A stretch of DNA of 64,000 bases from PALSA-612 sp963742925 (GTDB taxonomy: Bacteria > Actinomycetota > Thermoleophilia > Gaiellales > Gaiellaceae), in contig CAVUNV010000001.1 of the NCBI GenBank assembly GCA_963742925.1, positions 1 through 64,000 on the forward strand, in the 5' to 3' direction. Both the position numbers and the translations under genes were made by a program. Below, one piece after another: positions 36,109-47,445 of the stretch. A model generated the notes under the pieces. It searched no databases, had not been told where the DNA came from, and saw only the letters and a list, made by a program, of their open reading frames with translations. Each line of letters starts with the position of its first letter. Within the stretch, counting starts at the first letter, position 1.

Positions 36109-37570
36109 CGCGCCGGGCTCGCTTGCACGACCTCCGCCGCTTCGCGGTCCTGGACGCGTCGGAGTCGGAGATCCCGAACGCGGCGACGACGCCCCCGGCG
36201 AGCGCGAGCCCGGCGGCGGCGAGCATCGCCACGCGGAAGGCGTCGACCGACGCCGAGCGGAGCTGCGGCTCGTGCTGGTCGCGGGCCAGCGGGCACGCCC
36301 CGCTCGCCGGCGTTCGAGTGGAAGACGAGCAGCACGATGAATCCGAGCATGGCGACCGCCAGCAGGTTCCCGAGCCGCGCAACGGTCTGGTTCAGGCCCG
36401 CTGCGATGCCGGCGAAGCGCTCCGGCGCGGACGAGAGCGCCGTCGACGTGATCGGCGCGACGACCATCGACAGCCCGAGCGCGAACAGCGCCAGGCCGGG
36501 AACGCCGTATGGCCAGAACTCGCTGCGGCTGCCGCACGAGCGCGAGCAGGATCAAGCCCGCCGCCGATCAGCACCGGCCCGACGGTGAGGAAGAGCCGCG
36601 GGCCGCGCTCGTCCGCCAGCCGCCCGAACCGGGACGAGAGCACGACCAGCACGATCGACGGCGGCACGTTGACGAGGCCGGCCACGAGCGGTGAGAACCC
36701 CAGGAATTGCAGGTAGATCGTGAAGATAGAAGAAGTAGCCGCCGAGCGCGCCGTAGACCAGCAGCGTCTCGAGGTTCGAAAAGGCGAGGTTGCGCCGGCG
36801 GAAGAGCTCGAACGGCAGCATCGGCTCGCGAACTGTGCCGCTCGACGACCGACGAACGCGGCCAGCGCCGCCCCGGAGACCGCGAACGCCCACCAGTAGC
36901 TCCCGAACCCGCGGTCGGCTCCCTCGACCATCCCGTAGGTCAGCGCCCCGAAGCCGATCGCGGCGAGCGCGGCACCGGGCAGGTCGAGGTGACCGACGCG
37001 CTGCACCTCCCGCTGCGGGCAGCGGCCGCGGTGCGCCAGGACGATCGTGGCGGCGGCGAGCGGCAGGTTGATGAAGAAGATCCACCGCCAGGAAACCCAC
37101 TCGACGATCACACCGCCGAGCGGCGGCCCGATGATCGTCGCTGCGCTGGTGAACGCCGTCCACAGCCCCACGGCCCGGCCCGACTCGCGGCCGTAGGTCT
37201 CGCGCAGCAGTGCGAGCGAGTTCGTGGACACGAAGGCGCCGCGACTCCCTGCAAGACGCCGCGCCACGATCAGGACGCCCCCCGTGGGCGCCGCGCCTGC
37301 GAGCGCCGAGGCGAGCGCGAACCCCGCCACTCCGGCGATGAACGTCTCCCGCCGCCCTGCACGATCCCCCACGGCCCCGGCGGGCAGATAGAGCGCCGCG
37401 AGCGCGAGCGAGTAGGCCAGGAACACCCACTGCTCGCCGGCCAGGCCGAAGTTGAGGTCCTGCTCGATCGTGGGCAGCGCGACGACGACCACGCTCGCGT
37501 CGATGAACGCGAGCGCCGAGCCGAGCGCCGTCGCGGCGAGCGTCAGGCGGCGGGCTCGGTCGTCGTTCAT
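36105..37570 (-). CDS. MFS exporter, DHA2 (EmrB/QacA-like) type, several frame breaks
   Basis: Drug-exporter-like membrane protein of about 485 residues. The first half is mostly in frame: GSALAFIDASVVVVALPTI, AGAVGDRAGRRETFIAGV (loop 2-3 motif A) and TSAATIIGPPLGGVIVEWVS (antiporter motif C). The later half jumps frames near 36835, 36735, 36535 and 36310, keeping MFS-like helices such as LALFALGLSMVVAPITSTAL (as repaired). A compensating pair near 37240 may hide a normal RLQG motif. It ends with ATGA overlapping the MetE-like start. Confidence 0.82.
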
Positions 37571-37675
37571 CGAATCGTCGCGCGTCGTTTCTTCTCCTCC
37601 CGGCGGCGATTGACAACGAACAGTAGGCCGAGAACACTCCTGGCCTCAACCGTTCCCCGCCGAAGGAGGCTCCCC

Positions 37676-38056
37676 ATGCCCACCGAGAGCTGGCAGGTCG
37701 CCGACGTCAACGAGATCCCGCCCGTCAAGGAGGACTGGCCGGCCACCTGGAAGTCGGTGCGCCACCATTTCCGGATCACCGCCTTCGGCGTCAACGCGGT
37801 CACGAAGGACGCGGGCAACGTGCTGATCCCCGAGCACGACGAGACGGCCTCCGGCCAGCAGGAGCTCTACTTCGTGCACGTGGGCGAGGTGAAGGCGACG
37901 CTGGACGGCGAGGAGATCATCGTTCCCGCCGGGTCGGCGGTGCACTGCGAGCCCGAAGCGAAGCGGAAGTTCGAGTCGACCGCCTCGCCGACCACGCTGC
38001 TCGTGATGGGAGGCACGCCGGGACAGGCCTACGAGGTCGGGCCCTGGGAGCAGTAG
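37676..38056 (+). CDS. Small cupin-domain protein
   Basis: Protein of 126 residues with a single cupin barrel: LIPEHDETASGQQELYFVHV (motif 1 region, His and Glu) and VPAGSAVHCEPEAKRKFES (motif 2 region). No signal peptide. ATG 37676 is preceded by AAGGAGG. It is divergent from the MFS exporter (about 105 bases apart). Cupins of this size may be isomerases, dioxygenases or ligand sensors; function unknown. Confidence 0.82.
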   Translation: MPTESWQVADVNEIPPVKEDWPATWKSVRHHFRITAFGVNAVTKDAGNVLIPEHDETASGQQELYFVHVGEVKATLDGEEIIVPAGSAVHCEPEAKRKFESTASPTTLLVMGGTPGQAYEVGPWEQ

Positions 38057-38068
38057 CCTGAACGGCGC

Positions 38069-38154
38069 GCGGGTGTGGCGGAACTGGTAGACGCGCCGGG
38101 TTTAGGTCCCGGTGGGGCTGATGCTCCTTGGAGGTTCGAGTCCTCTCGCCCGCA
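38069..38154 (+). tRNA. tRNA-Leu (anticodon TAG)
   Basis: Acceptor GCGGGTG pairs with CGCCCGC (one G-T pair), discriminator A. The anticodon stem CCGGG/CCCGG holds loop TTTAGGT with TAG. A long variable arm (TGGGGCTGATGCTCCTT region) marks a class II tRNA, and the T arm has GAGG-TTCGAGT-CCTC. CCA is not encoded. Confidence 0.95.
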
Positions 38155-38181
38155 TCGTGACGGCGATCGTAGACTCGTCAC

Positions 38182-38811
38182 GTGCCGGCAGCGCTCGCAG
38201 CGGGATTCGTCCTCGGGTTCGCCGTGGCCGCACAGGTGGGGCCGATCTCGCTCCTGTGCATGCGCTCGGTGCTGCGCCACCGGTTCGCCGTCGGTTTCGC
38301 GATCGGCGCCGGCGCAGCCGTGATCGACGCGCTCTACGCGGCTCTCGGCGCGGCGGGCGCGAGCGCCCTCCTCCGGATCGACCCGGTCCGGCTCACGCTC
38401 GGGATCGTCGGCGCCTGCGTCCTCGCGGCGATCGGCCTGCGTACCCTCCATAGCGCCTTCCGGATCAGGCTCGGGGCCGAGTCCTCCGACGAGGTCGCTT
38501 CGCCCCGTCGCGCGTTCCTGACGTCGCTCGGCGCGACGGCCTCGAACCCGCTGACGATCGCCTCGTGGGCAGCCGCCTTCTCCGCGGCATCGACGGCGGC
38601 GCTGGCCGGCTCGGCGTCGAGCGCGGTGGTGCTCGTCATCGGTGTCGGCGCCGGCACGCTGACCTGGTTCACGATCCTGTCCGGGGGCCTCACGCTCGCC
38701 CGCCGCCGCGTCGGCCCGGGCCTGCTCGCGACCATGGACGTGATCGCCGGTGTGGCGATCCTCGGCTTCGCAGCCCTGCTCGGCTGGCGGACGATCTCGC
38801 ACGAAACCTGA
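38182..38811 (+). CDS. LysE-family exporter
   Basis: Membrane protein of 209 residues with about six helices. The LysE/RhtB start is visible (AAGFVLGFAVAAQVGPISLL and CMRSVLRHRFAVGFAIGAGA), as is the middle SNPLTIASWAAAFSAAS, the family's NP-containing helix. Such proteins export amino acids or related small molecules. GTG 38182 begins 27 bases after tRNA-Leu. Confidence 0.87.
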   Translation: MPAALAAGFVLGFAVAAQVGPISLLCMRSVLRHRFAVGFAIGAGAAVIDALYAALGAAGASALLRIDPVRLTLGIVGACVLAAIGLRTLHSAFRIRLGAESSDEVASPRRAFLTSLGATASNPLTIASWAAAFSAASTAALAGSASSAVVLVIGVGAGTLTWFTILSGGLTLARRRVGPGLLATMDVIAGVAILGFAALLGWRTISHET

Positions 38812-39037
38812 GGACACGCCCCGAACGGCCGGGTCCGAAACGCAGCCCCACCCTTGGGAGGGGAAACCCTCCACCCGCCACCCACGCAAATCGTACGGGC
38901 CGATGTGGAGCGCGGGTGTGACAAAAGCGTGACGATTCTCTCCGCCGCCGTCGGAGACGTTGCCGAGGGTGAACCCCTGGCTCGCGGGCAGCCTTGTCCC
39001 CGGCGGTGGGCCGGAAGCGGTCTGCTTGAATGGGCTC
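38812..39037 (+). other. 226-base intergenic leader before trigger factor
   Basis: No gene. A hairpin GGAGGG-GAAA-CCCTCC (38857-38872) may terminate lysE; the region after it (TGTGACAAAAGCGTGACGATT near 38918) is AT-richer and probably contains the tig promoter. I see no riboswitch that I can name. Confidence 0.4.
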
Positions 39038-40404
39038 GTGGAGACGCGTGTCGAGGAGCTGGGTGAGGACAAGGTCCGCCTCAGCGTCGACGTACCGAGC
39101 GCCGACGTGCAGCACGCCGTCGAGCACGCTGCGTCCGATCTCGCCGCGTCCCTGAAGATTCCGGGTTTCCGCAAGGGGAAGGTGCCGCTGCCGGTGCTCG
39201 TCGCGCGCGTCGGCAAGGACCGCGTCTACGCCGAGGCCGTCGAGAGCCACATCGGCGGCTGGTACCGGGCTGCGCTGGCGGGCTCGCGCATTCGGCCGGC
39301 CTCGTCGCCGGAGTACGACTACGCACTGCCCGATTCGTCGGAGACTCCGTTCAGCTTCACGGCCACCGTAGACGTGCAGCCGAAGGTCGAGGTGGCGGAC
39401 TGGACGAAGCTCGAGGTGCCGGCCGCGAGCGCCGAGGTGCCGGTCGAACTCGTCGACCGCGAGCTCGACCTGCTCCGCAACGCCGTCGCCGAGCTGGCTC
39501 CCGTCGACGGACGCCCGCCCGCGAAGGCGACGTCGTCGTCGTCGACCTGATCGGCGAGTCGGGCGACGCCCGACGTGACGTCGTGGTCGAGCTCGGAGGC
39601 GGGCGGCTCGTCGACGAGCTGGAGCAGGGGCTCGTGGGCATGTCCCCCGGCGAGACGAAGGAGCTGGCGTTCGAGGTCGGCGAGGATGACGCGGGCCAGA
39701 CCGTGAGCGCCACCCTCAAGGACGTCAAGGAGAAGGTGCTGCCGCCGCTCGACGACGAGCTCGCCAGAGCCTCGAGCGAGTTCGACACGCTCGCCGACCT
39801 GCGGGCCGACATCGAATCGCGTCTCCACGAGCAGCTCGAGGCGGAGGTCGAGACCGAGTTCCGCGCCGCCGCCGTCGACGCGCTCGTCGAGGCCTCGCAG
39901 ATCACCCCTGCCGAAGGGCTCGTCCAGGCGCGCGCGAACGCCCTGCTCGGGAATCTCGTGCAGTCGCTGGAGCGGCGCGGCGTAACGGTCGAGGCCTACC
40001 TCGCCGTGTCCGGGCAGACGCCGGAACAGGTGCAGGAGCGGGTCACCGCCGACGCCGCGCAGTCGATCGCGCGCGAGCTCGCGCTCGAGGCGGCCGCGGA
40101 CAAGCTCGAGCTCACCGTCTCCGACGAGGAGCTCGGCGGCTTCATCCGCGAGCAGGCGGAGGCCGAAGGCGAGAGCGCCGAGGACGCCGACACGCTCGTC
40201 GAGCAGGTGCTCGCAGACGGCCGCGCCGAGCAGTTCCGCGAGGACATTCGCCTCCGGAACGCGCTCGACCGGATCGCATCCGAGGTGACGCGCATCCCCG
40301 TCGATCTGGCGCGGGCGCGTGAGAAGCTCTGGACCCCCGGGCAGGAGAAACCGGCCGGGCCTACGAAGTTGTGGACACCAGGCGAGGAGGAGAGACCAGC
40401 ATGA
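39038..40404 (+). CDS. tig: Trigger factor, one frame break
   Basis: Ribosome-bound chaperone with prolyl isomerase activity, about 455 residues. The ribosome-binding domain carries KIPGFRKGKVPLPVLVARVG, matching the family GFRxGKxP signature. The FKBP-like middle and helical C-domain follow. A base seems lost near 39535 in the linker before GDVVVVDLIG. The C-terminus carries a repeated tail, REKLWTPGQEKPAGPTKLWT then PGEEERPA. GTG 39038 is used. The stop overlaps the clpP start (ATGA), so the chaperone and protease are co-expressed. Confidence 0.93.
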
Positions 40405-41054
40405 CCGCTCAAGACAACTGGCACCCCCGCGGGGGGTGGGACTTGAACCGCCCGGGCGCGGCGCCGCAGATGAGCCCGCTGATCCCGATGGTGATCGAGC
40501 AGACCTCACGCGGCGAGCGCGCGTTCGACATCTACTCGCGGCTGCTGAACGAACGGATCATCTTTCTCGGCACCCCTGTCGACGACCAGATCGCCAACCT
40601 GCTCGTGGCGCAGCTCCTCCATCTCGAGTCCGAGGATCCCGACAAGGACATCTCGATCTACATCAACTCGCCGGGCGGAAACGTCTACTCGGGTCTCGCG
40701 ATCTACGACACGATGCAGTTCATCAAGCCCGACGTGCAGACCATCTGCGTGGGCATCGCGATGAGCATGGGCGCGCTCCTGCTTGCGGGCGGCACGAAAG
40801 GAAAGCGGATGGCGCTGCCGAACGCCAAGATCCTGATCCACCAGGTGTGGGGCGGTTTCCAGGGGCAGGCGACCGACATCGAGATCCACGCTCGCGAGAC
40901 GATCGCCCTGAAGCGCAAGATGGAAGAGATCATGCACAAGCACACGGGACAGGACCTGGACAAGGTCGCACGGGACATGGAGCGCGACTATTTCATGACG
41001 TCTCCGGAGGCCCGGGACTACGGAATCATCGACACCGTGATCGAGCATCGCTAG
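40401..41054 (+). CDS. clpP: ATP-dependent Clp protease proteolytic subunit
   Basis: Serine protease of 217 residues forming the Clp barrel. The catalytic triad fits Ser122 (GIAMSMGALLL), His147 (NAKILIHQVW) and Asp196 (MERDYFM). The N-terminal PLIPMVIEQTSRGERAFDIY is typical of ClpP. ATG 40401 overlaps the tig stop and follows GAGGAGGAG. It works with ClpX encoded 70 bases downstream. Confidence 0.98.
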   Translation: MTAQDNWHPRGGWDLNRPGAAPQMSPLIPMVIEQTSRGERAFDIYSRLLNERIIFLGTPVDDQIANLLVAQLLHLESEDPDKDISIYINSPGGNVYSGLAIYDTMQFIKPDVQTICVGIAMSMGALLLAGGTKGKRMALPNAKILIHQVWGGFQGQATDIEIHARETIALKRKMEEIMHKHTGQDLDKVARDMERDYFMTSPEARDYGIIDTVIEHR

Positions 41055-41123
41055 ATCGAGCGCTAGCCAGAATGACTATTTCGATGTACAAGATGAACGT
41101 GGGGTCGGGGAGATAACGGACTG

Positions 41124-42401
<1,278 letters not shown>

Positions 42402-42404
42402 CGG

Positions 42405-42433
42405 CACGGGGGAAACGGCCGGTTTCCCCCGTG
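42405..42433 (+). terminator. Terminator after clpX
   Basis: CACGGGGGAAAC pairs perfectly with GTTTCCCCCGTG (12 bp, 5-base loop), starting four bases after the clpX stop. The next 100 bases to the convergent GntR gene hold nothing recognisable. Confidence 0.88.
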
Positions 42434-42537
42434 AGCCCCCTTCCCCTTCGTAGCGCGTAGAGAGCGGCTCGAGCTCCACCGGAGCAGGGCTCCGGCTCCG
42501 CCGACGATCGAGGCGCGTGGCGCGACGCTCTTGCGAG

Positions 42538-43260
42538 CTAGGCGGACCGGAGATCCGGGACGCGGCGCTCCTGCACGTACTCGAGGATCGCCTCCAGCAG
42601 CCGCCACGACGAGAGCACGTGCTCTCGCGCGAGCACCCGGGCGCCGGCTGCTGAGCCGGCCGCGATCGCCTCGCGGATCGCGCGATGCTGCTCGTCGTTC
42701 CGCGCGTAGAGCTCGTCGAACTCGGCGCGCGCGACCCAGGTGATCTGGCCGATGAAGGTACGCCGCGCGCCCTTCGCCATCCGCTCTACATACGGAGACC
42801 CGGCGGCGGCGTAGATCACGTCGTGGAAGGCGTAGTTCGCCTTCATCCACTCGATCGCGAGCGCGTTGTCGTCGACGCCGCTCCGCGCCTTCGCGCGCAG
42901 CTCGAGCGTCAGCGCGCTGAAGCGGAGCTCCGCCTCGTCGAGCTTCCGCAGATCGTCGGCGGTCATCCGCGGCGTCGCCAGCTCGGTGGCGAGGCTCTCC
43001 AGCTCGGCGCGGACGAGGAAGGCCTCGCGGAGCTCCTCCCGCGACAGCGTGCGCACGCGCACGCCGCGGTTGGGCACGAACGAGACGAGCCCGAGCGCGG
43101 CCAGACGGCGAAGCGCCTCGCGGATCGGCGTCCGGCTGACGCCGAAGCGCTCCGAGAGCTGCTCCTGGCGGAGGACGGTGCCGGGCGCGATCGCGCCCGA
43201 GACGATCTCGTCCTCGATGACGAGCGCGATCTCGTCGGCCTTCGTCGAGAGCGCCGGCAT
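42538..43260 (-). CDS. GntR/FadR-family regulator (FCD ligand domain)
   Basis: Regulator of 240 residues. The N-terminal winged helix has LRQEQLSERFGVSRTPIREA and LRRLAALGLVSFVPNRGVRV. The FCD domain follows, with metal or ligand histidines in NYAFHDVIYAAAGS and NDEQHRAIREA. It lies just downstream of the isocitrate lyase operon in the same direction, so it may be part of or respond to that unit. The palindromic sites near 44958 are good candidates for its operator (inference). Confidence 0.92.
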   Translation of the reverse strand: MPALSTKADEIALVIEDEIVSGAIAPGTVLRQEQLSERFGVSRTPIREALRRLAALGLVSFVPNRGVRVRTLSREELREAFLVRAELESLATELATPRMTADDLRKLDEAELRFSALTLELRAKARSGVDDNALAIEWMKANYAFHDVIYAAAGSPYVERMAKGARRTFIGQITWVARAEFDELYARNDEQHRAIREAIAAGSAAGARVLAREHVLSSWRLLEAILEYVQERRVPDLRSA

Positions 43261-43279
43261 GCCGCCGACCAGTGTACGA

Positions 43280-43512
43280 CTAGCCCGCAGGCGGGACCAG
43301 CGCGTAGCTCGATGCGCCGACCTGCACCGGCACGAACGGCAGGCCGCGCCCGCTCGCCCAGGCGTCGAGCACGTGCCCGACCGCAGGCCCGTCGTCGCCG
43401 CGCACGATCAGCCCGCAGCCGTCCCCGGTCAGCTCGCCGCTCAGGCCTCCCGCCGCGAGCGCCGCGAGCACCCCCGGCCCGTCCACGGCTCTCGTCAGCT
43501 CCACTGCGATCG

Positions 43513-43516
<4 letters not shown>
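43280..43516 (-). CDS. 78-residue protein coupled to isocitrate lyase
   Basis: Small soluble protein starting MTIAVELTRAVDGPGVLAAL, with GCGLIVRGDDGPAVGHVLDA and SSYALVPPAG at the end. Its alpha-beta pattern suggests one small fold; no domain is recognised. Its ATG overlaps the aceA stop (ATGA), indicating translational coupling. A role with the glyoxylate shunt enzyme is inferred from that coupling only. Confidence 0.75.
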
Positions 43517-44790
<1,274 letters not shown>

Positions 44791-44806
44791 CCGGTGTCCT
44801 CCTCGT

Positions 44807-44941
44807 CTAGTCGAAGTCGTGGTCCCGCTCACAAGGGTCGGGGCAGGTGCATTCGGCGAGCTCAGCCGTGGTCACCACCACCTCATCCGCCGTTCCCGAC
44901 TCCTCATCTCGGATCCACGATTGAATGCTTGATGGCTCCAT
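44807..44941 (-). CDS. 44-residue Cys-cluster peptide upstream of aceA
   Basis: Short frame starting MEPSSIQSWIRDEESGTADE and ending CTCPDPCERDHDFD, with three Cys and a His in the last 14 residues. Its stop is 16 bases before the aceA ATG, with that gene's ribosome site in between. The predicted TSS almost coincides with its ATG, so it would be leaderless. A metal-binding or leader peptide role is possible; a non-translated leader is the alternative. Confidence 0.5.
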   Translation of the reverse strand: MEPSSIQSWIRDEESGTADEVVVTTAELAECTCPDPCERDHDFD

Positions 44942-44990
44942 AGTACCTCTTTGTAGCATCTCGGATCCAAGATGTCTAGATCTCGGATCC
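44906..44990 (-). promoter_or_regulatory. aceA-operon operator cluster (three ATCTCGGATCC boxes)
   Basis: ATCTCGGATCC occurs at 44906, 44958 and 44980. The middle copy extends to the near-palindrome ATCTCGGATCCAAGAT (44958-44973). Copies two and three start exactly 22 bases apart (two helical turns). The GntR/FadR regulator at 42538 is the likely ligand-responsive binder (inference). Confidence 0.7.
44950..44978 (-). promoter_or_regulatory. Predicted sigma-70-type promoter of the aceA operon
   Basis: Minus strand: -35 TAGACA (44973-44978), a 17-base spacer filled by the palindromic operator, and -10 TACAAA (44950-44955). The ATG of the small Cys peptide is 8 bases past the -10, suiting leaderless transcription. 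Confidence 0.55.
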
Positions 44991-45036
44991 GATAAACCCA
45001 CGAGGGCTGGATCGGCGCGGCTCGTAGAATGGCTCC

Positions 45037-47445
45037 ATGGATCCGCTCTACCGCCCGCAGGGCGTCGAAGCGCGCTGGCAGCGCGCCTGGGAGAAGGAGG
45101 GCCTCTTCGACGCCGACCCCTCGGATCCGCGCCAGACCTTCACGATCTGCCTGCCGCCGCCGAACGTCACCGGCGAGCTGCACATGGGCCACGCCCTGAA
45201 CGCCTCGTGCCAGGACCTGCTGATCCGCTGGCACCGCATGCGCGACTTCAACGCGCTCTGGCAGCCGGGCTACGACCACGCCTCGATCGCACTGCAGGCG
45301 GTGATGGTGCGGCGGCTGGCGGCGGAGGGAATCGACTACCGGGACCTCGGGCGCGAGGAGTTCGAGCGCCGTTGCTGGGCGTTCATCGACCAGTACGGCG
45401 ATCACATCGTCGGCCAGCTCCGCTCGCTCGGCGCCTCTCTCGACTACCGGCGGATCCGCTTCACGATGGACGACGCCTACACGCGGGCCGTGATGCGCTT
45501 CTTCGTCCACCTGGCCGGGAAGGGCTATCTCTACCGGGCGAACCGGATCGTCAACTGGTGCACCGGCTGCGCGAGCACGGTCTCCGATCTCGAGGTCGAC
45601 CACATCGAGGTCGACGACACGCTGAGCTGGATCCGGTATCCGCTCGCCGACGGCTCCGGCCACCTGACGATCGCGACCGTGCGGCCGCCGACGCTGCTGG
45701 CCGACGTGGCCGTGGCCGTGCACCCCGGTGACGAGCGCTACCGGCACCTGATCGGCACCGAGGCGATCGTGCCGATCGTCGAGCGGCGGGTGCCGATCAT
45801 CGCCGACGAGCGCGTCGATCCCGACTTCGGCTCCGGCGCGCTCAAGATCACCCCCGGCCACGACACCGTCGACTGGGAGATCGGCCGCGACCACTCGCTC
45901 CCCGAGCCGATGGTGATCGGCCTCGACGGCAGGATGAACGAGGCGGCCGGCGAGCTCGCCGGGCTGACGCAGGCCGAGGCCGAGGCGCGGATCCTCGTGG
46001 AGCTGGAGCAGCGAGGCCTGCTCGAGAAGCGGGAGTCGTACCGCCATGCCGTCGGGCACTGCAACCGCTCGGGCGACCGGATCGAGCCGCTCGTGCTGCT
46101 GCAGTGGTGGGTGGAGATGACCGAGCTCGCGGGGCCTGCGATCGCGGCGCTCCGGGACGGCCGCGTGCGCTCGAAGCCGGAGCAGCAGACGAAGGTGATG
46201 CTCTCGTATCTCGAGAACATCCGGCCCTGGTGCATCTCACGCCAGCTCTGGTGGGGGCACCGCATCCCGGTCTGGTACTGCCCGGACGGCCATACGACGA
46301 TCGCAGAGACCGCCCCCGGCGCCTGTGCCGAGTGCGGGAGCGGTGAGCTCGTCCAGGACGACGACGTGCTCGACACCTGGTTCTCGTCGGCGCTGTGGCC
46401 GTTTGCGACGCTGGGCTGGCCCGAGCAGACGCCCGAGCTCGAGCGTTTCTACCCGGGCGACGTCTGCTCGACGGGACGCGACATCAACTTCCTCTGGGTC
46501 TCGCGGATGGTCTGGGCCGGCATCGAGCTGATGGGGGAGATCCCGTTCTCGGCCGTCAACTACCACTCGATGATCCTCGCGTCGGACGGCCGGCGGATGT
46601 CGAAGAGCCTCGGCACCGGCATCGACCCCACCGACCTCGTCGACGAGCACGGCGCAGACGCGACGCGGTACGGCCTGCTGAAGATGTCGTCCTCGCAGGA
46701 CGTCCGCTTCTCGGCGGGGGCGATCGAGGAGGGCCGCAAGCTCGCGAACAAGCTCTGGAACGTGGCGCGGCTGATGCTCTCGCAGGCCGAAGGCGTCGAG
46801 CCGGACGCGCGGCCGCGGGCGGTCGAGGAGCGCTGGATCATGTCGCGGCTCGACGAGGACCGGGAGCTGCTCGACGAGGCGATTCCGCGCTTCGAGTTCG
46901 CCGCGGCCGTGGCGGCGCTCTACCACCTGACGTTCGACGACTTCTGCGACTGGTACGCCGAGGCGATCAAGCCGCGGCTCTACGACGGCGACGCCGACGC
47001 GCGGGCGACCGCTCTCGCTGCGCTGGAGCGGTTGCTGGTGCTGCTGCATCCCGTGATGCCGCACGTGACCGAGGAGATCTGGTCGCAGTTCCACCCGTCC
47101 CGGCTGATCGTCTCGCCGTGGCCCGGGCCGGCGACCCGCGATGCGGAGGCTTCGGCGCTGCTCGACGTCGCGCGCGACGCGGCGGCGATCTTCCGGCGGA
47201 GCGGCGTGCGCGTCGAGCTCGAGGGCGACGCCGCTCGGATCTTCGAGGCGGTTGTGCGGCCGGACAGGGTGAAGGCCGACGGCAACGTCGAGGTCGAGCG
47301 CGAGCGGCTGCTCGGGGAGATCGCACGAGCCGAGGGCATGCTCTCCAACGAGCGCTTCACAGCCAACGCGCCCGCCGAGGTCGTCGAGGCCGAGCGCGAG
47401 AAGCTGGAGCGCTACCGGCGTGAGCTCGATGCCCTCGGCGGTTGA
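45037..47445 (+). CDS. valS: Valyl-tRNA synthetase
   Basis: Class I tRNA synthetase of 802 residues charging tRNA-Val. HIGH motif as HMGH at 49-52 (PPNVTGELHMGHALN), the editing domain in the middle, a zinc-like CPDGH/CAECG pair near residues 412-432 and the KMSKS motif as RMSKS near 520. The C-terminal anticodon domain and a coiled-coil tail (EREKLERYRRELDALGG) are present, so it is complete. ATG 45037 opens the frame; it is divergent from aceA. The end overlaps folC. Confidence 0.97.
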   Translation: MDPLYRPQGVEARWQRAWEKEGLFDADPSDPRQTFTICLPPPNVTGELHMGHALNASCQDLLIRWHRMRDFNALWQPGYDHASIALQAVMVRRLAAEGIDYRDLGREEFERRCWAFIDQYGDHIVGQLRSLGASLDYRRIRFTMDDAYTRAVMRFFVHLAGKGYLYRANRIVNWCTGCASTVSDLEVDHIEVDDTLSWIRYPLADGSGHLTIATVRPPTLLADVAVAVHPGDERYRHLIGTEAIVPIVERRVPIIADERVDPDFGSGALKITPGHDTVDWEIGRDHSLPEPMVIGLDGRMNEAAGELAGLTQAEAEARILVELEQRGLLEKRESYRHAVGHCNRSGDRIEPLVLLQWWVEMTELAGPAIAALRDGRVRSKPEQQTKVMLSYLENIRPWCISRQLWWGHRIPVWYCPDGHTTIAETAPGACAECGSGELVQDDDVLDTWFSSALWPFATLGWPEQTPELERFYPGDVCSTGRDINFLWVSRMVWAGIELMGEIPFSAVNYHSMILASDGRRMSKSLGTGIDPTDLVDEHGADATRYGLLKMSSSQDVRFSAGAIEEGRKLANKLWNVARLMLSQAEGVEPDARPRAVEERWIMSRLDEDRELLDEAIPRFEFAAAVAALYHLTFDDFCDWYAEAIKPRLYDGDADARATALAALERLLVLLHPVMPHVTEEIWSQFHPSRLIVSPWPGPATRDAEASALLDVARDAAAIFRRSGVRVELEGDAARIFEAVVRPDRVKADGNVEVERERLLGEIARAEGMLSNERFTANAPAEVVEAEREKLERYRRELDALGG

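Noticed and set aside
38812..39037. Riboswitch before trigger factor
   Set aside because: There is a GAAA-loop hairpin and GC-rich sequence, but no conserved aptamer core that I can recognise.
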